A DNA stretch of 64,000 nt from Hygrocybe punicea (Eukaryota; Basidiomycota; Agaricomycetes; Agaricales; Hygrophoraceae), in NCBI GenBank assembly GCA_963556145.1, contig OY744473.1, positions 496,001-560,000 of the forward strand. The letters run 5' to 3'. Positions 48,568 to 60,630 of the stretch are shown one piece after another. Each line of letters starts with the position of its first letter. Position 1 is the stretch's first letter. Both the position numbers and the translations under genes were made by a program. Below the pieces are notes generated by a model, which was given only the letters and a program-made list of their open reading frames with translations, was not told where the DNA came from and searched no databases.

Positions 48568-49855
48568 ATGCCTCCGAAGGGAAAGCAGAAGCAAACCCCA
48601 GCCGATACCATAAAGGTCTCCTGGTCCGACTCGTATGATACTGCCAGAACAACCCGACTCCTCGACTGGCTTGATGAACATCCAACAGAACGACATATGT
48701 TGTTTTCTGATTCAACCCAAGATGCTAGAGCTGAAGGACGTCGTCAAGATGTTGGGAAAGTACAAAAATCTAGATACCATGCCATGATTGCGGCCTATAT
48801 CTTTGAAAACGATGGAAACCTTGAATACAAGCGCCATTATACAGCCAACCCTGCAAAATTTACAAAATCAGTTTCAGATCGGATCACTACGTATGTTTCA
48901 TGTCTTGCTCTTCATCCAATGCTACCATTTCGTCTGCTGACGCTTCAATAAGTCTCAAGAAGAAATACCAGGAAAAATGTGTGCAGATGGGCCTTAGCGG
49001 TTCTGGCTTGACGTGGGAGCAGCTGATGATTGCTCCTGAGCACCAAAACCTTGCATGTGAGTTTTCTCTTGTTCCGGAACAGGAGGAGGACTGATCCAGT
49101 ATATTTATCAGCAATGATTGAGGCCGACTTTCCTTACTTTCCTCGTCTTCATGGTTATTGGAGGTCTATCCCTAGTTTCAACCCTCATGTTGTCTCATCA
49201 AACCCAGGTCAAGATCTGCAGTCGGATGCACAAGAACTTCTTTTTTCGAATGCAGGAAGGCGTGATGATGTTACCCTAAACGACCCAGGCACAGGGGTGG
49301 CTGAGAGCAGGGTGGCTGAGAGCGGGTCACAACAGGAGAGAAATGTTGTCAACCTTAATGACATCGGTGCCATTCCGGAGCCCTGGGAGGCGCATCCATC
49401 ACAAACACGGCAACCAGTTATCCCGCTCATGTCCCAGTTTGATTTCCAGGCATCGACATCATCTCAGCTGCCAGTTAATGACTGGCCTCCGCTCACACCA
49501 CCTTTCCAAGTTATTGATACACCTGGATCATCGGGGGCATCCCCTTTCTCCTCCCAGCGATCATAACCAGGCCAAGCAGCCCCATCACCACATTTTTCAC
49601 CTTACTATATCCCATCATCTTCTCGCTCTCAAGTCCACCCAGTGGAGGGTTCTCACCGATCTCAATCATTGTTCCCATCTCCAATCCCATCGCCCATCAC
49701 ACCACTGAGTGGATCACCTGATTTTACCCCCCCTCCGGAACCTATTCTCTCTAGCTCTTCAATTCAGCAACATGCTTCACACCACACATTTTCCCGAGGC
49801 CGTGGCAGCTCTGCGCCACCACATGGACCTCCACGAACAGGTAATGCTGCCAGAC
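48568..49855 (+). pseudogene. Myb/SANT-like protein of Harbinger, left-arm copy (3' truncated)
   Basis: ATG 48568 starts MPPKGKQKQTPADTIKVSWS. The frame gives DWLDEHPTERHMLFSDST, MIAAYIFENDGNLEYKRHYT and, over a short intron near 48.89-48.95 kb, LKKKYQEKCVQMGLSGSGLT, then a Ser/Pro-rich region. This is the DNA-binding partner common in Harbinger elements. Codon 30 is CGA (48655-48657). The arm stops at 49855, before the coiled-coil C-terminus that the right copy keeps, so this copy is incomplete. Confidence 0.75.
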
Positions 49856-49869
49856 AAATCGTCTGGCAG
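49847..49869. repeat. Hairpin at the inner end of the left arm
   Basis: CTGCCAGAC, five bases, GTCTGGCAG: a perfect 9-bp inverted repeat lying exactly where the left arm stops matching the right arm. Confidence 0.8.
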
Positions 49870-49982
49870 CAGGGTCTTGACAGTGTCCAACAGTTCCAGT
49901 TATTGGTGTTCTGAGTTTGAATATAACTGCCAACCTAAACAGACCGAGATAGTGAGACCAGACGCAAGCACTGGTTAATGAA

Positions 49983-51527
49983 ATGCCCCAACTCCCCAAT
50001 TCACGTCCTCCTCGCCCACCTCGGGATCGCCTCACAAAGTGGAAACAGTTGCTTCAGGCCCTTGAAGAACGCTACGCACAGACAAGCTTACAGCTCCTCA
50101 AGTATATTTTATCGGATGACGAAGATAGCGACAGCGATGGCAATAGCGATCAAGACACTCATGACGATCCATCATCTCCCCTCTCATTTGTCATGAGCAT
50201 CAGTCCCCCATCATCTCTCTGAGCAATCTCACCTATATCCAAGTGTTCATCTCTGCACATTCGTGATAGCTCAGTTGCTCCATCAAGCGGTGTTGACGAG
50301 ATGGAGCTGCTCACACTAGTGCATGAGAGGTTTAAAGCCTTGCACGATCACATCCTCAACACTCGCTATCTTCACAACTGCACGCCCATTCCACATAATC
50401 CGCAAATCAACCTTTTGCTGTGGTACAAAGAAAATAGCCCAATTCGCTTCCAGAGGAAGGTCCGCATGGCTCCTGCCACCTTTGATCATATCCTATCCCT
50501 AATTACAACAGATGAAATCTTTATGAGTACTTCCCCTTGTGGTCAGATTGCCGTCGATATCCAGCTTGCGATCTTTCTCAATCGTTTAGATCATTATGGA
50601 AACGCATCGAGTGTTGAAGACATTGCTGACTGGGCTGGTGTGTCATCGGGCTCTGTTATCAACTGCACAAAATGCTGCATGATGGCAATCATCAAGCACC
50701 ATGATCTTGCCATGTCCGAGCCATCCAATCGTGAAAAGCATCTTTCAAAGGAGTGGAGTGAGCGAAAAACCATTCCTGAATGGCGTAATGGCTGGCTCGC
50801 TGTTGATGGCACAACCTTCCCCTTATTCCAGAAACCTGGTCTCCACGGCGAGGCCTGGTTTGATAAATCATCGCAATACTCCATGAATGGACAATTCGTC
50901 ATGCTACTCCATAATCTCCGCTTCATCGACTACTCCCTCGGTCACACCGGAAGTGCCCACGATTCCTATGCATTCCAAAGCACTCACATCTCATCAAACC
51001 ATCAGACGTTGATTCCTGCAGGCGATTGGATGTGGGCAGATTCTGCTTACCCGATTCGACGCTGGTGCGTCCCTCCATTCAAGAAGCCACCTGAGGGTGA
51101 GCTCTCTTGGAATCAGAAACGCTTCAACTATCGTTTGTCAACGGTGCGGGTACGGGCTGAACAAGCTATCGGCCTTCTGAAAGGCCGATTCCAATCTCTA
51201 CGTGAGCTTCGCATACAGATTGGATCTCACCGGCTTCATAAATGGGCAATTTTATGGGTGCGATGCTGTATTATCCTGCACAACCTGATTATACAGTTCG
51301 AGGACGACAACTTGGATTTTGGCTGGAGGAACCAATGTGTTTTGGCCAGTTTACATCGTGATCCAGACGATGATTTCTTTTACAATCCAGAAGGTTACGA
51401 ATACGAGGTGGATGTGACAGAGGATGAGATGGGGCCTGTGCCTCCGATTGCTCAAGAGGGTGCAATATTCTGTGAAAGTTTGCTCAACATACTTCTTTCC
51501 AGCTCGTTGTATGCTTCTTCAATGTAA
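49983..51527 (+). CDS. PIF/Harbinger transposase (DDE_4)
   Basis: The frame runs from ATG 49983 (KWKQLLQALEERYAQTSLQL, then an acidic stretch) and is interrupted once by TGA 50220-50222. It continues in the same frame through ATG 50301 to stop 51525-51527. From 50301 it is 408 aa with the catalytic triad: Asp169 (GWLAVDGTTFPLF), Asp247 (GDWMWADSAYPI) and Glu287 (RVRAEQAIGLLKGRF), the usual Harbinger spacing, plus a helical DNA-binding part (NASSVEDIADWAGVSSGSVI). If the first ATG is native, the TGA truncates it; if ATG 50301 or an intron is used, it may be functional. Confidence 0.85.
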
Positions 51528-51724
51528 ATCTTTTTCCTGCCTACCGTCACATTTTGTTGTGTACATTACTCATTGCTTCTGTTTCGGTTCTCTCGCTATT
51601 GTACTATATTTTTGAATGGAATGATCACACTTGTATGAAATGAAACAATATATATGAAGTCAAAAATACTACAAAAAAAGTAAGCGGCATGAAATCGATC
51701 AACGGTGTCTTTTGTCCACATTTC

Positions 51725-53608
51725 CTAGTCATATCCACTCGCATCTGCATTGTCCAAGGCATTTATATCACCAGGCCCATAATCTCTTGCATGATTTCCA
51801 GCCTCCACCATCATCGTGCCAAAACCTGCTTCTGAATTGTCTACACACTGGCTTGGTGCCGATAATAAACTGGGTGGGAGCATAGGCATGGGAGGCAATA
51901 ATCCTGGCGCTGATGGGAGCATGGGAGGGGGAGGCAACAATGATGGACCTGGTGCTGATGATAAACCTGGAGAGAGCATGAGAGGAGGTGGACATGACAT
52001 ACCTGCCTGAGAATTTTGCAGCCGGAGTTCCTCATATCGGATATACATTGACATGAGGCACTCTTGATGGGCTTGATGCTCACGATGGTGCTGTGCTTCA
52101 ATCTCCATCTTCTGCTTCTCCAAATCCATCACAGCGGGTGAGTACTGTAGTCGCAAAGTTTCAGCTTTGCATTTCTCTAACTTGATATCTGCCTCTTTGA
52201 GGCTACGCTCATGTTCACGCTCCTTCTTTCGATCCATCAAACCCGCCGCAACTGTGTACATGTTGTCAAGGTTTCCAGCCTGATTGGTTTCGGCTTGCGA
52301 TCGTCTGGCAGCATTACCTGTTCATGGAGGTCCATGTGGTGGTGCAGAGCTGCCACGGCCTCGGGAAAATGTGTGGTGTGAAGCATGTTGCTGAATTGAA
52401 GAGCTAGAGAGAATAGGTTCCGGAGGGGGGGTAAAATCAGGTGATCCACTCAGTGGTGTGATGGGCGATGGGATTGGAGATGGGAACAATGATTGAGATC
52501 GGTGAGAACCCTCCACTGGGTGGACTTGAGAGCGAGAAGATGATGGGATATAGTAAGGTGAAAAATGTGGTGATGGGGCTGCTTGGCCTGGTTATGATCG
52601 CTGGGAGGAGAAAGGGGATGCCCCCGATGATCCAGGTGTATCAATAACTTGGAAAGGTGGTGTGAGCGGAGGCCAGTCATTAACTGGCAGCTGAGATGAT
52701 GTCGATGCCTGGAAATCAAACTGGGACATGAGCGGGATAACTGGTTGCTGTGTTTGTGATGGATGCGCCTCCCAGGGCTCCGGAATGGCACCGATGTCAT
52801 TAAGGTTGACAACATTTCTCTCCTGTTGTGACCCGCTCTCAGCCACCCTGCTCTCAGCCACCCCTGCGCCTGGGTCGTTTAGGGTAACATCATCACGCCT
52901 TCCTGCATTCGAAAAAAGAAGTTCTTGTGCATCCGACTGCAGATCTTGACCTGGGTTTGATGAGACAACATGAGGGTTGAAACTAGGGATAGACCTCCAA
53001 TAACCATGAAGACGAGGAAAGTAAGGAAAGTCGGCCTCAATCATTGCTGATAAATATACTGGATCAGTCCTCCTCCTGTTCCGGAACAAGAGAAAACTCA
53101 CATGCAAGGTTTTGGTGCTCAGGAGCAATCATCAGCTGCTCCCACGTCAAGCCAGAACCGCTAAGGCCCATCTGCACACATTTTTCCTGGTATTTCTTCT
53201 TGAGACTTATTGAAGCGTCAGCAGACGAAATGGTAGCATTGGATGAAGAGCAAGACATGAAACATACGTAGTGATCCGATCTGAAACTGATTTTGTAAAT
53301 TTTGCAGGGTTGGCTGTATAATGGCGCTTGTATTCGAGGTTTCCATCGTTTTCAAAGATATAGGCCGCAATCATGGCATGGTATCTAGATTTTTGTACTT
53401 TCCCAACATCTTGACGACGTCCTTCAGCTCTAGCATCTTGGGTTGAATCAGAAAACAACATATGTCGTTCTGTTGGATGTTCATCAAGCCAGTCGAGGAG
53501 TCAGGTTGTTCTGGCAGTATCATACGAGTCGGACCAGGAGACCTTTATGGTATCGGCTGGGGTTTGCTTCTGCTTTCCCTTCGGAGGCATGTAGCAATGT
53601 TTGGTAGG
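51725..53608 (-). pseudogene. Myb/SANT-like protein of Harbinger, right-arm copy
   Basis: Same protein as the left-arm copy, read from ATG near 53608. Codon 30 is TGA (minus strand, plus-strand TCA at 53501-53503) where the left copy has CGA. Beyond the arm it continues, after a short intron near 52.26-52.31 kb, into a charged coiled coil (KKEREHERSLKEADIKLEKC, HQAHQECLMSMYIRYEEL) and a Pro-rich C-terminus, stop 51725. The right copy therefore has the full 3' part but a dead start. It faces the transposase gene tail to tail. Confidence 0.75.
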
Positions 53609-53779
53609 TGGAGGACAAAGGGAGGTCGTGTTATCGCTATCGATTCATTGACGTTTCAGCATCTTCGGGTGGATTAGGTTTTGGTTTTCATTCAAACTCC
53701 GTTTCTGTTCTGTTGTGCTGTCAGGGTCTGACCAAGTCCCTGACAGCAAATCCCACAGCGTATTTTGAAGTAGCCTATT

Positions 53780-53835
53780 GACAGAGTACGGCATTTGGTG
53801 GCTAAAAGGGGTTCTGATGACAGATGCACTCTGAT
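53780..53835. other. Short host sequence between Harbinger and the next transposon
   Basis: 56 bp of unique sequence ending in ACTCTGAT (53828-53835), the target duplication of the next element. Confidence 0.7.
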
Positions 53836-56800
53836 CAAGGGGGTGTCGGAGTTCAAGCCCGTGACCCCGGGTTGGTTAGTTAGTTCAGGGGTCAGGCCCT
53901 TAGGATTTTTTTGGACACCTGCCTTTTTTATCGTAAATAATACCAAATTTGTCTGATCCACTAAGCTACATGGTCGAGGTATCAACGATATCACACATAA
54001 TATCCTATTAACTGATCTATATATGCTTCTAGATTGTTGTAGATGATGACCGGCACTTCTTGTGTCCTGATTGCCACACGAGAATCAATGCCGGCACAGC
54101 TGGTGCGGCTCAGTACGAGAAACGACACAAGAACAGTAAGGCTTGCATTAAGAACCTGGAGATCTTCCAACGACAGGAGAAGTCCAAGTCCAAAACACAG
54201 ACCCTCCTTGATCTCTTCCAACGCCAACCCAAACGGCAGCCTGTGCCACCAACTGTTTTGGCCCCCAGACCCATTCAGTCCCAGCCTACCCCACCAACCG
54301 TTTTGGTCCCTAGACCCGTTCCATCCCAGCCTTTGCCACAGAATCATGGATGCCCACATGCATTACAGCTCCTGGATGGTCTTGACACATTAATATGGAC
54401 AATGCCACAGCATATTCTGGACATCGCACCTGCTAATGACCATAAAGGGGCTGTATTTAACTGCAATCCGTCAACAATCACATGCACAGATGAGAACTGC
54501 TGGGAGATTATAGATCCTATTCTGAACCGTGTTCTTGGATATGGAATCACTTCAGAGACTATTGCAGATGATATCTGTCGAGGGGAAATCAGTGTTTTGG
54601 CACTGTCAAGGTTTTTTAGACACTTTGTGACGGAGAAGGGCATCCAAGGAGGCTTGCTTGAGGGGAAGATTTCTATCCTTACTGCAGCATTGAAACATAT
54701 GTGAGTAACGAGCACAATCTAGGACACATTGCCTCACCACTATAAGATCTAGCTTGGCTGGTGAAGAAAATCCTAAGACGGCAACGGACAATCGGCTAGA
54801 TGATGAGGATTTTAGCCAATTACCTGGGAGCTCTAGTCATCACAAAGGATCTGCCCAAGATCCCATATTCATCGACACCGTCACTATTGAAAATCAATCC
54901 AAGACATCTGAATGCAATTGCCAAGGTTATGTGCTCACCTTCCCAGTCGGAATGACACCGCATTCATCTTATCCATATGCAATGCATGATCAACCGCTTC
55001 CTTGGGACTATGAGGTCCATGCAGGGAAAATGACCCTCCGGGCACGAGCATGCACAGGGAAGACTGGTGATCTTGGCGTGTGTCAACCATGTTCTAACCT
55101 CAAATCCAATGCAATTCTTGCTGGGATCCTGGACCGGATTGAAAATGGAGTCAAGGACAATGCCCCGTATATGTATCACACTCACACCAGACTTGCAATA
55201 ATTGCCCGTCGCAAAACCCTTGAAGTCGACAAACTGCGTCTCAAATGCCTGAACACCGATCGAAAGCTATTCACACGGCAGAAAGCTTTGGATACTCACA
55301 AGCGTTTCATACTTGCTATTGCAAGTGGGAAATATGAGCGGGTTGATCACATTATTCGAGTTGCGCTGGATAACAATGCTGGAATACACGGGATCATCAA
55401 TCTTTATGAACGTGCTGCAAGACAGGAATATCACCCTCGTGGATATACAGAGGAAGACAATATGCGAGGACTTATCTTCCTGAGACTAGGTGGTGTGCGC
55501 CTTGCGGAAATAGCACATCGATCACTTGGACTCCCATCCGTTTCAACCATCCGACGTTGTTCAACCATTCCCCCCCTCATACCGTCATCATCAATTCCTA
55601 CATGGGCAGAAATGGGTCGTAATGTGGATGCATGCATCACAAGTATAGATGAGATATTGAAGACACGAGTTATCAAACATCAAGTCTTGATGTTTGATGA
55701 GATCACAGTAGAGAAGCGGCCACGGTGGGACGATAAACAAAATCGCTTTCTTGGCATTTGCAGGGAACATGGTCATCGGGCCAATCTCAGTTTTACGTGC
55801 CAAGATGATCTCAATGATTTATTTGATGACCTAGAGAATGGAGAAATCCATTATGCAAGTGAGGTACGTGACGTGGTGAAACTTATCTGTGGGTCAAATC
55901 ATTCAAATCTTGTGTCAGGCGACTGTTGGTGCTATGGGGTTCCTTGCGTATGAAACCCGATTCTACAGTGGACACCCAATCTTGATCTCCGGGACCTGCA
56001 AACATGAAGGAGCCATTGAACACATGTCACTGATACAACACACATTAAACGCTATTAAAAGCAGAGCGACGTTACCTCGTGTTATATCTATTGCGTCAGA
56101 CGGGGAGGCCAAACGTGGAAAGTCACTGATCAACCTCACCTTCAAGCATGATCTTCATCCCGAATCAAACATTTACAAGCTCCTCTACCCTCTACAGCTT
56201 TTGAATCTTCATGTTGGAGATGACGATGTCACTGCCGACAAAGATTATAAGCATGTGTTCAAACATATTCGGAACACACTAATGCGTCAGCGTGGCGTGA
56301 CAGTCCAAGGCATCTGTATCACTCCAGCGATGATTCGAGCACATTTTCGTCATGCTGGCCTGTCTGCACTTCATATCAATTCAGTTTTCAATATCACTGA
56401 TAAGCAAGACGTCAAGCTCGCCTATGATATGTTGCGCGACATCTGGTCCCTCAGCGCTGAGTGTTCCCGCTCTGTTCCTGGGTTTTCCAAAGCACGAGAA
56501 GCGTTGTGGACCTTTGGGAGACTCTGTGTTAACCTCGTTCTTCCCTACGTATGTGTTGATCTATCATTATCAGAACAGTTAGAACATCTGAGTGCCGCCG
56601 CCCACCTTGCTTTTGCCCTCTACAGAGATGGAAACGCACAAAAAGATTTCCTTCCCACACAACTGTACGTCGACATCATGATAATGGTGAAAAATGCATA
56701 CTTCTGCATCGCGAAAGCCAAGATAGACGATCCGGATGGCTCATTTTGGCTGATACTCCTAGGAACCGACCGACTTGAAACGCTTTTTGGGATCCTTCGT

Positions 56801-59351
56801 ACAATGGTTGGCAGTGACGCAAATCTAGATATCCTTCAGCTAGCAAACCAGTTGACCGCAACGACAGAAGTGGCGAACATACTGGCAAAATATCCACAAT
56901 GGGAAAAGAGTCCTCGACGATTACGACTGCCCTGTGTTTCAAAGACAATGGAGGTCATCCCAGACCATGCAGATCACATCAGCCCAAGATACTGGAGGGG
57001 CTGCGTTCATGTGAGAGAGGTTTCCTTGGCCTCGTGTTGGAAGCGTGGGCGATGTCGAGTCGAAAAAGACACTCCATTTGCAGCGGAGATCTTGAAAGCA
57101 GCCGATGCTGACCCGAATGTCGATATACTGTCCCCAGATGGAACTCTGCTCGTCAATCTCCCACTTGACGCTGGCGATAGTGAGGACAATGATCTGCGCA
57201 ATGAGAATGAAGCTGGCAGTGATGGTGAGGATCTAGATGCCTTGTGTGAGCTTGAAGACCTCGCGGCCCAATTGGACGCTCCGGACTTTGCTGAGACCAG
57301 ACCTGTTGCGCGCACCATCACAATTGATGGTACTATCGTCAACAAAGCTCGAGCGCTGTCCCTTCGGTTCAAATACAAGAAGACTGCCGCCTCAACTGAT
57401 CGCCTTAGACGTGTAGCAGAACAGTCCCGATATGCAGCAACAGAAGACACAGCTCATCTTATCGACAATCAGGATACTCTCCCATCGCTTCTCGGCATTC
57501 ACGATCCTATTGCAGTCCTGCACTATTGTTCGGGGAAACTTTTTCTCGGTATCGGCGAGGTCAACAATCTCTGCATTAGCAATAAGCATGTTCCCCACAT
57601 CCCATCTGATATGCTCACTGAAAAGATCATCTTGGTGTCATACCAACTCATCCGCCTCATCCCAGCTACAGATAATGACGACAGCTCACTCAAGAATGAT
57701 TGGCGGTCGTCTGGCACGGTGAACTCAACACAATTCAGGGTCCCTGGAGTTATGGTGGAGCAACTAAACCCGGTCATCTCAACGAAGGTCTCTGGAAAAC
57801 CATTCTATCTGTTTGACAGTCCATCACTGATTGCTGTCGGGTTAAATCTGCACAACCGATTGTCTCGAGCGGCAGCCAAGGATATACCCCGAATTCGTGC
57901 CCTGCATGACTTTCCGTATCGTGAAGGCTCAGGGAAAGCTTGTTTTGTGTGTGAAGGGAGTGATGAGACACGCGGAGATGGTGCAGAGACGACATGTCCA
58001 AAATGTCTACCAACTGTAGAATTGCTCAAGTCAAAGGCACAGCGTGTCCTTGAGCATATCGGCAGTCACATTCTTTATGATTCCACTGTTGATCGTAGCA
58101 GTGAGCCATGTGGCCTCTGCCTGCTGCCTTCCCCAATGTGCGCTTTCTACCTGAAGAGGACAAAGGGCCGAATACATTCTCTCCAACTCGATCACAAGAA
58201 GAGTCGCTGCCAAAACATCATGAAGTTCTCATATGGTGTTGCCTCGAGATCAGAGGGCACCTCTCCATGTTCCAACGTGCCAATAAAATGTCCCTTGTGC
58301 GCAGATGAGGCTTCTGCTGTGTGGCGCTATAATATCCGTCATCATCTTATCAATTGTCATCCTTCGGCCTCCCTGAGTCGTTATGAATTGTTATGGAAAC
58401 TCTCAAGATTCGAGGAGCAAGAGATGCGCAAGAAGTGGAATGATCGTTTCAAGGTAACGAAGAGGAGACAGCGACGCCGAAAGGGTAAAGAAGTACCTCT
58501 GGTGATATCTGAAGCACACAGTTCACGGCTTGCATGGATGTATGTGCACTTAGTATTGCCTGGGAGTATATCTGACTTTCATTACAACAGAACAAATGAC
58601 GATGACGAGACTGGAGATCTAAACGATTTGAACAACCTCTTGGACGAAGAAAGTGCAATATCCAGTGAGAGTGATTCTGTTGATGAGCGTGGCACCGATC
58701 GAGAGGAGATAAGTGATGATGAAAGTCAGGGTAACGAACCCGCGGTCAAGGAAGCTGAGGAAGATGAGAACTCAGACTCGGACCTCACTGAATTTTATGC
58801 TGCGGATAACATTGGTTTGATTGACAGGACTATACAGAATACGCCAAGCCCACAAATCAATTCTCATGCATCCGAGACCCCAATTGGATCCATCACACCC
58901 GACATCATACCCGACAACACCAATATCCCACCGGATGAGGATGCTATATTGGCAGACATTGCTCCTACACGATCAGGGCGAAAGCGGAAGGCAAAGGACT
59001 TGCAAGCAATCTCGGATTGCCTTTGTGGCGAACCTGTAACCAAGGATGAGATCTCACAAGCGACATGTGTGATCCAGTGCAAGAAACCGGGATGTGAGAC
59101 GTTGTGGGTGAGTAGAATTCCATTTTGAACCTAATTGTAGCTCACCGCAGTGTGTAGTATCACCTAGATTGCGTTGGGTTGAGTGTAGTGCCGAAGAGTT
59201 GGAAGTGTGAAGCGTGTGTGGGTGCTCGTGTAGTCAAGCGAGGTCGTCGGGGTTGACCCCTGCCTCTATAAGTAGTTAGTTAGTCCGACCCTAGACCGGT
59301 TAAAAAAAAAATCGACCCGCGGTGTTTTTTTCGAATCCTGACACCCCCTTG
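53836..59351 (+). mobile_element. DNA transposon D, 5.5 kb, apparently intact, family uncertain
   Basis: The termini CAAGGGGGTGTC are identical for 12 bp in inverted orientation and partly similar beyond. A perfect 8-bp duplication ACTCTGAT flanks it (53828-53835, 59352-59359). Subterminal GTTAGTTAG and AGGGGTCA motifs occur near both ends. One large spliced gene fills it. 8-bp duplications are made by hAT, P-like and some KDZ elements. Confidence 0.88.
53970..59257 (+). CDS. Large transposase-like protein with PHD finger (element D)
   Basis: Exon 1 (53970-53978) is spliced to 54033 (IVVDDDRHFLCPDCHTRI). Further introns at about 54702-54749, 55868-55919, a likely one near 58541-58590, and 59109-59169 join without stops into about 1,500 residues. 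In order: a Cys/His finger (CPDCHT, then EKRHKNSKAC), a Pro-rich linker, a Cys region (CNCQGYVLTFP, GVCQPCSNL), a core with IASDGEAKRGKSLINL, DKDYKHVFKHIRNTLMRQRG and GTDRLETLFGILRTMVGSD (candidate D, D, E), several Cys pairs (CFVCEG, CPKC, CGLCLL, CPLCADE), an acidic stretch, and a C-terminal PHD finger (CLCGEPV, CKKPGCETLW, YHLDCVGL, WKCEACVG). The D-x2-H-x2-K-x2-RN box recalls P-element/THAP9-like enzymes. It is not KDZ, Plavaka or hAT by motif. Confidence 0.7.
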
Positions 59352-59407
59352 ACTCTGATGATACATCCAATTCTTGCCAAGAGGACACTGGCATATCTAC
59401 ACTGGCA

Positions 59408-60630
59408 TGACTTTAACCCTGAATTTGACTGGGGTCGTTATTGTTGATGACACTAGTCCCAGCATCCTTTACCAGAGGATTTGGGTGACATTGGGGGTAA
59501 GAGAAGAATATAATTCTACAACACACGGAGCCAGCAGCGCAGGATGCCTCGCAACATTTCTTTACACTGGTGAGCTTACTCATTGCTTCTGACAACGACC
59601 AGTGTCGTTTATCTCCTCGATACCTAGGAACATCTGTCGCAGTGTATGGTACTCTGGGATTCGAGGGAACTCCGGCCACAACCTACAATCTTGATGATTC
59701 ATCATTAGTCCAGTTTGAGGCACCAGCGGTACAAGCGAATGTCCACCAGACTCCCTTTTATCAATCCCAAAACCTGATATATGGAAACTATCGTCTGGTA
59801 ATCACAGATCTGAATGGAAACGGTGTATATTGGCTCGATTATATCTTATACATGCCTTCACAAGCCCCGACAACATCTGCCGTGATATCGGATCCACCCA
59901 CATTGGCACCTTCCAGTTCTTCCCGGCAGCCCCTCTGCTGGTATGAAACTCAATATGGGAGCAATAACTGGGGGAATCATTGGAGGACTACTGTTGGCCG
60001 CTGTAATTCTCGCTCTACTTCTCTTCTGGCGTCGTCGGTCTCCCCAAATGAGAGCTCCTGCAGGTGAAGACGCATCAGGTAGTACTACCATAGTAGTGGT
60101 ATATCTGCTGACTCCTTTCATTCTTTAGGACATGATCATCCTTCGTGGAGGGTGGATCCATTCCTAGTTCCTGTTTCCCAGACGCGACGTTCATATCATC
60201 CGAACCAGGCTTATTCAAGAGAAAATAATCCAACCGGTCCTGCGTCACATGCCCCAGGCCGTTTGTACTCAAAGAATCCACCTGCCTATAATCAGCCACA
60301 CCATAACATTGACCAATCATCGCCTGGTAATCGATCATATCCAGAGACGGGGGTGAGAGAGATTGCAGTACAGGCGGAGCCCTCAGCCAACATTGTAAAT
60401 GTTTCACATACCGACAACTTCGTATATTCTTCCCAGGGCGCAAACCTCGGAGCCATGGTAACCCTTCAATTTCATAAGTCCTCTCAAGTCTTGTATTGAT
60501 GTTCATCCACAGAACGGTTTTACTGGCCTACAAGATAGCCCATCAAATATTCGCGTGCATCAAGACGGGGGAACACAAATTGCTGGAGGACCTCCTGATG
60601 CGCAGCAGCCGTTGATAGCCCCCTCATAGT
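59408..60630 (+). CDS. Single-pass membrane protein with lectin-like ectodomain
   Basis: Exons join as MTLTLNLTGVVIVDDTSPS... , then after an intron (59573-59630) TSVAVYGTLGFEGTPATTYN, NYRLVITDLNGNGVYWLDYI, a Ser/Pro/Thr-rich stalk, a transmembrane helix (AITGGIIGGLLLAAVILALL then FWRRR) and a cytosolic tail (HPSWRVDPFLVPVSQT, YPETGVREIAVQAEPS), ending QQPLIAPS. This layout (beta-sandwich ectodomain, stalk, one helix, basic anchor) is a large family in mushroom fungi of unknown function. An N-terminal signal peptide is not clear; the start may lie upstream or have been lost. It begins about 50 bp beyond element D. Confidence 0.65.

Larger units (their letters stand above)
48382..53776. mobile_element. 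PIF/Harbinger element with 1,474-bp inverted arms
   Basis: The ends AGGCTACTTCAAAATACGCT and its inverse are flanked by ATT (48379-48381, 53777-53779), a 3-bp duplication of Harbinger size; a TA duplication is an alternative reading. The arms 48382-49855 and 52303-53776 have equal length and differ at only a handful of sites. The middle holds the DDE transposase (plus) and the 3' half of a Myb-like gene (minus). Confidence 0.88.

Noticed and set aside
48481..53677. Matching ORFs of 71 aa on opposite strands at 48481 and 53462 as a gene family
   Set aside because: They are antisense shadows of the Myb gene in the two inverted arms.
53836..59351. Element D as a KDZ (Kyakuja-Dileera-Zisupton) transposon
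   Set aside because: The characteristic KDZ core and CxC cysteine clusters are not seen; the core boxes are different. Left as family uncertain.
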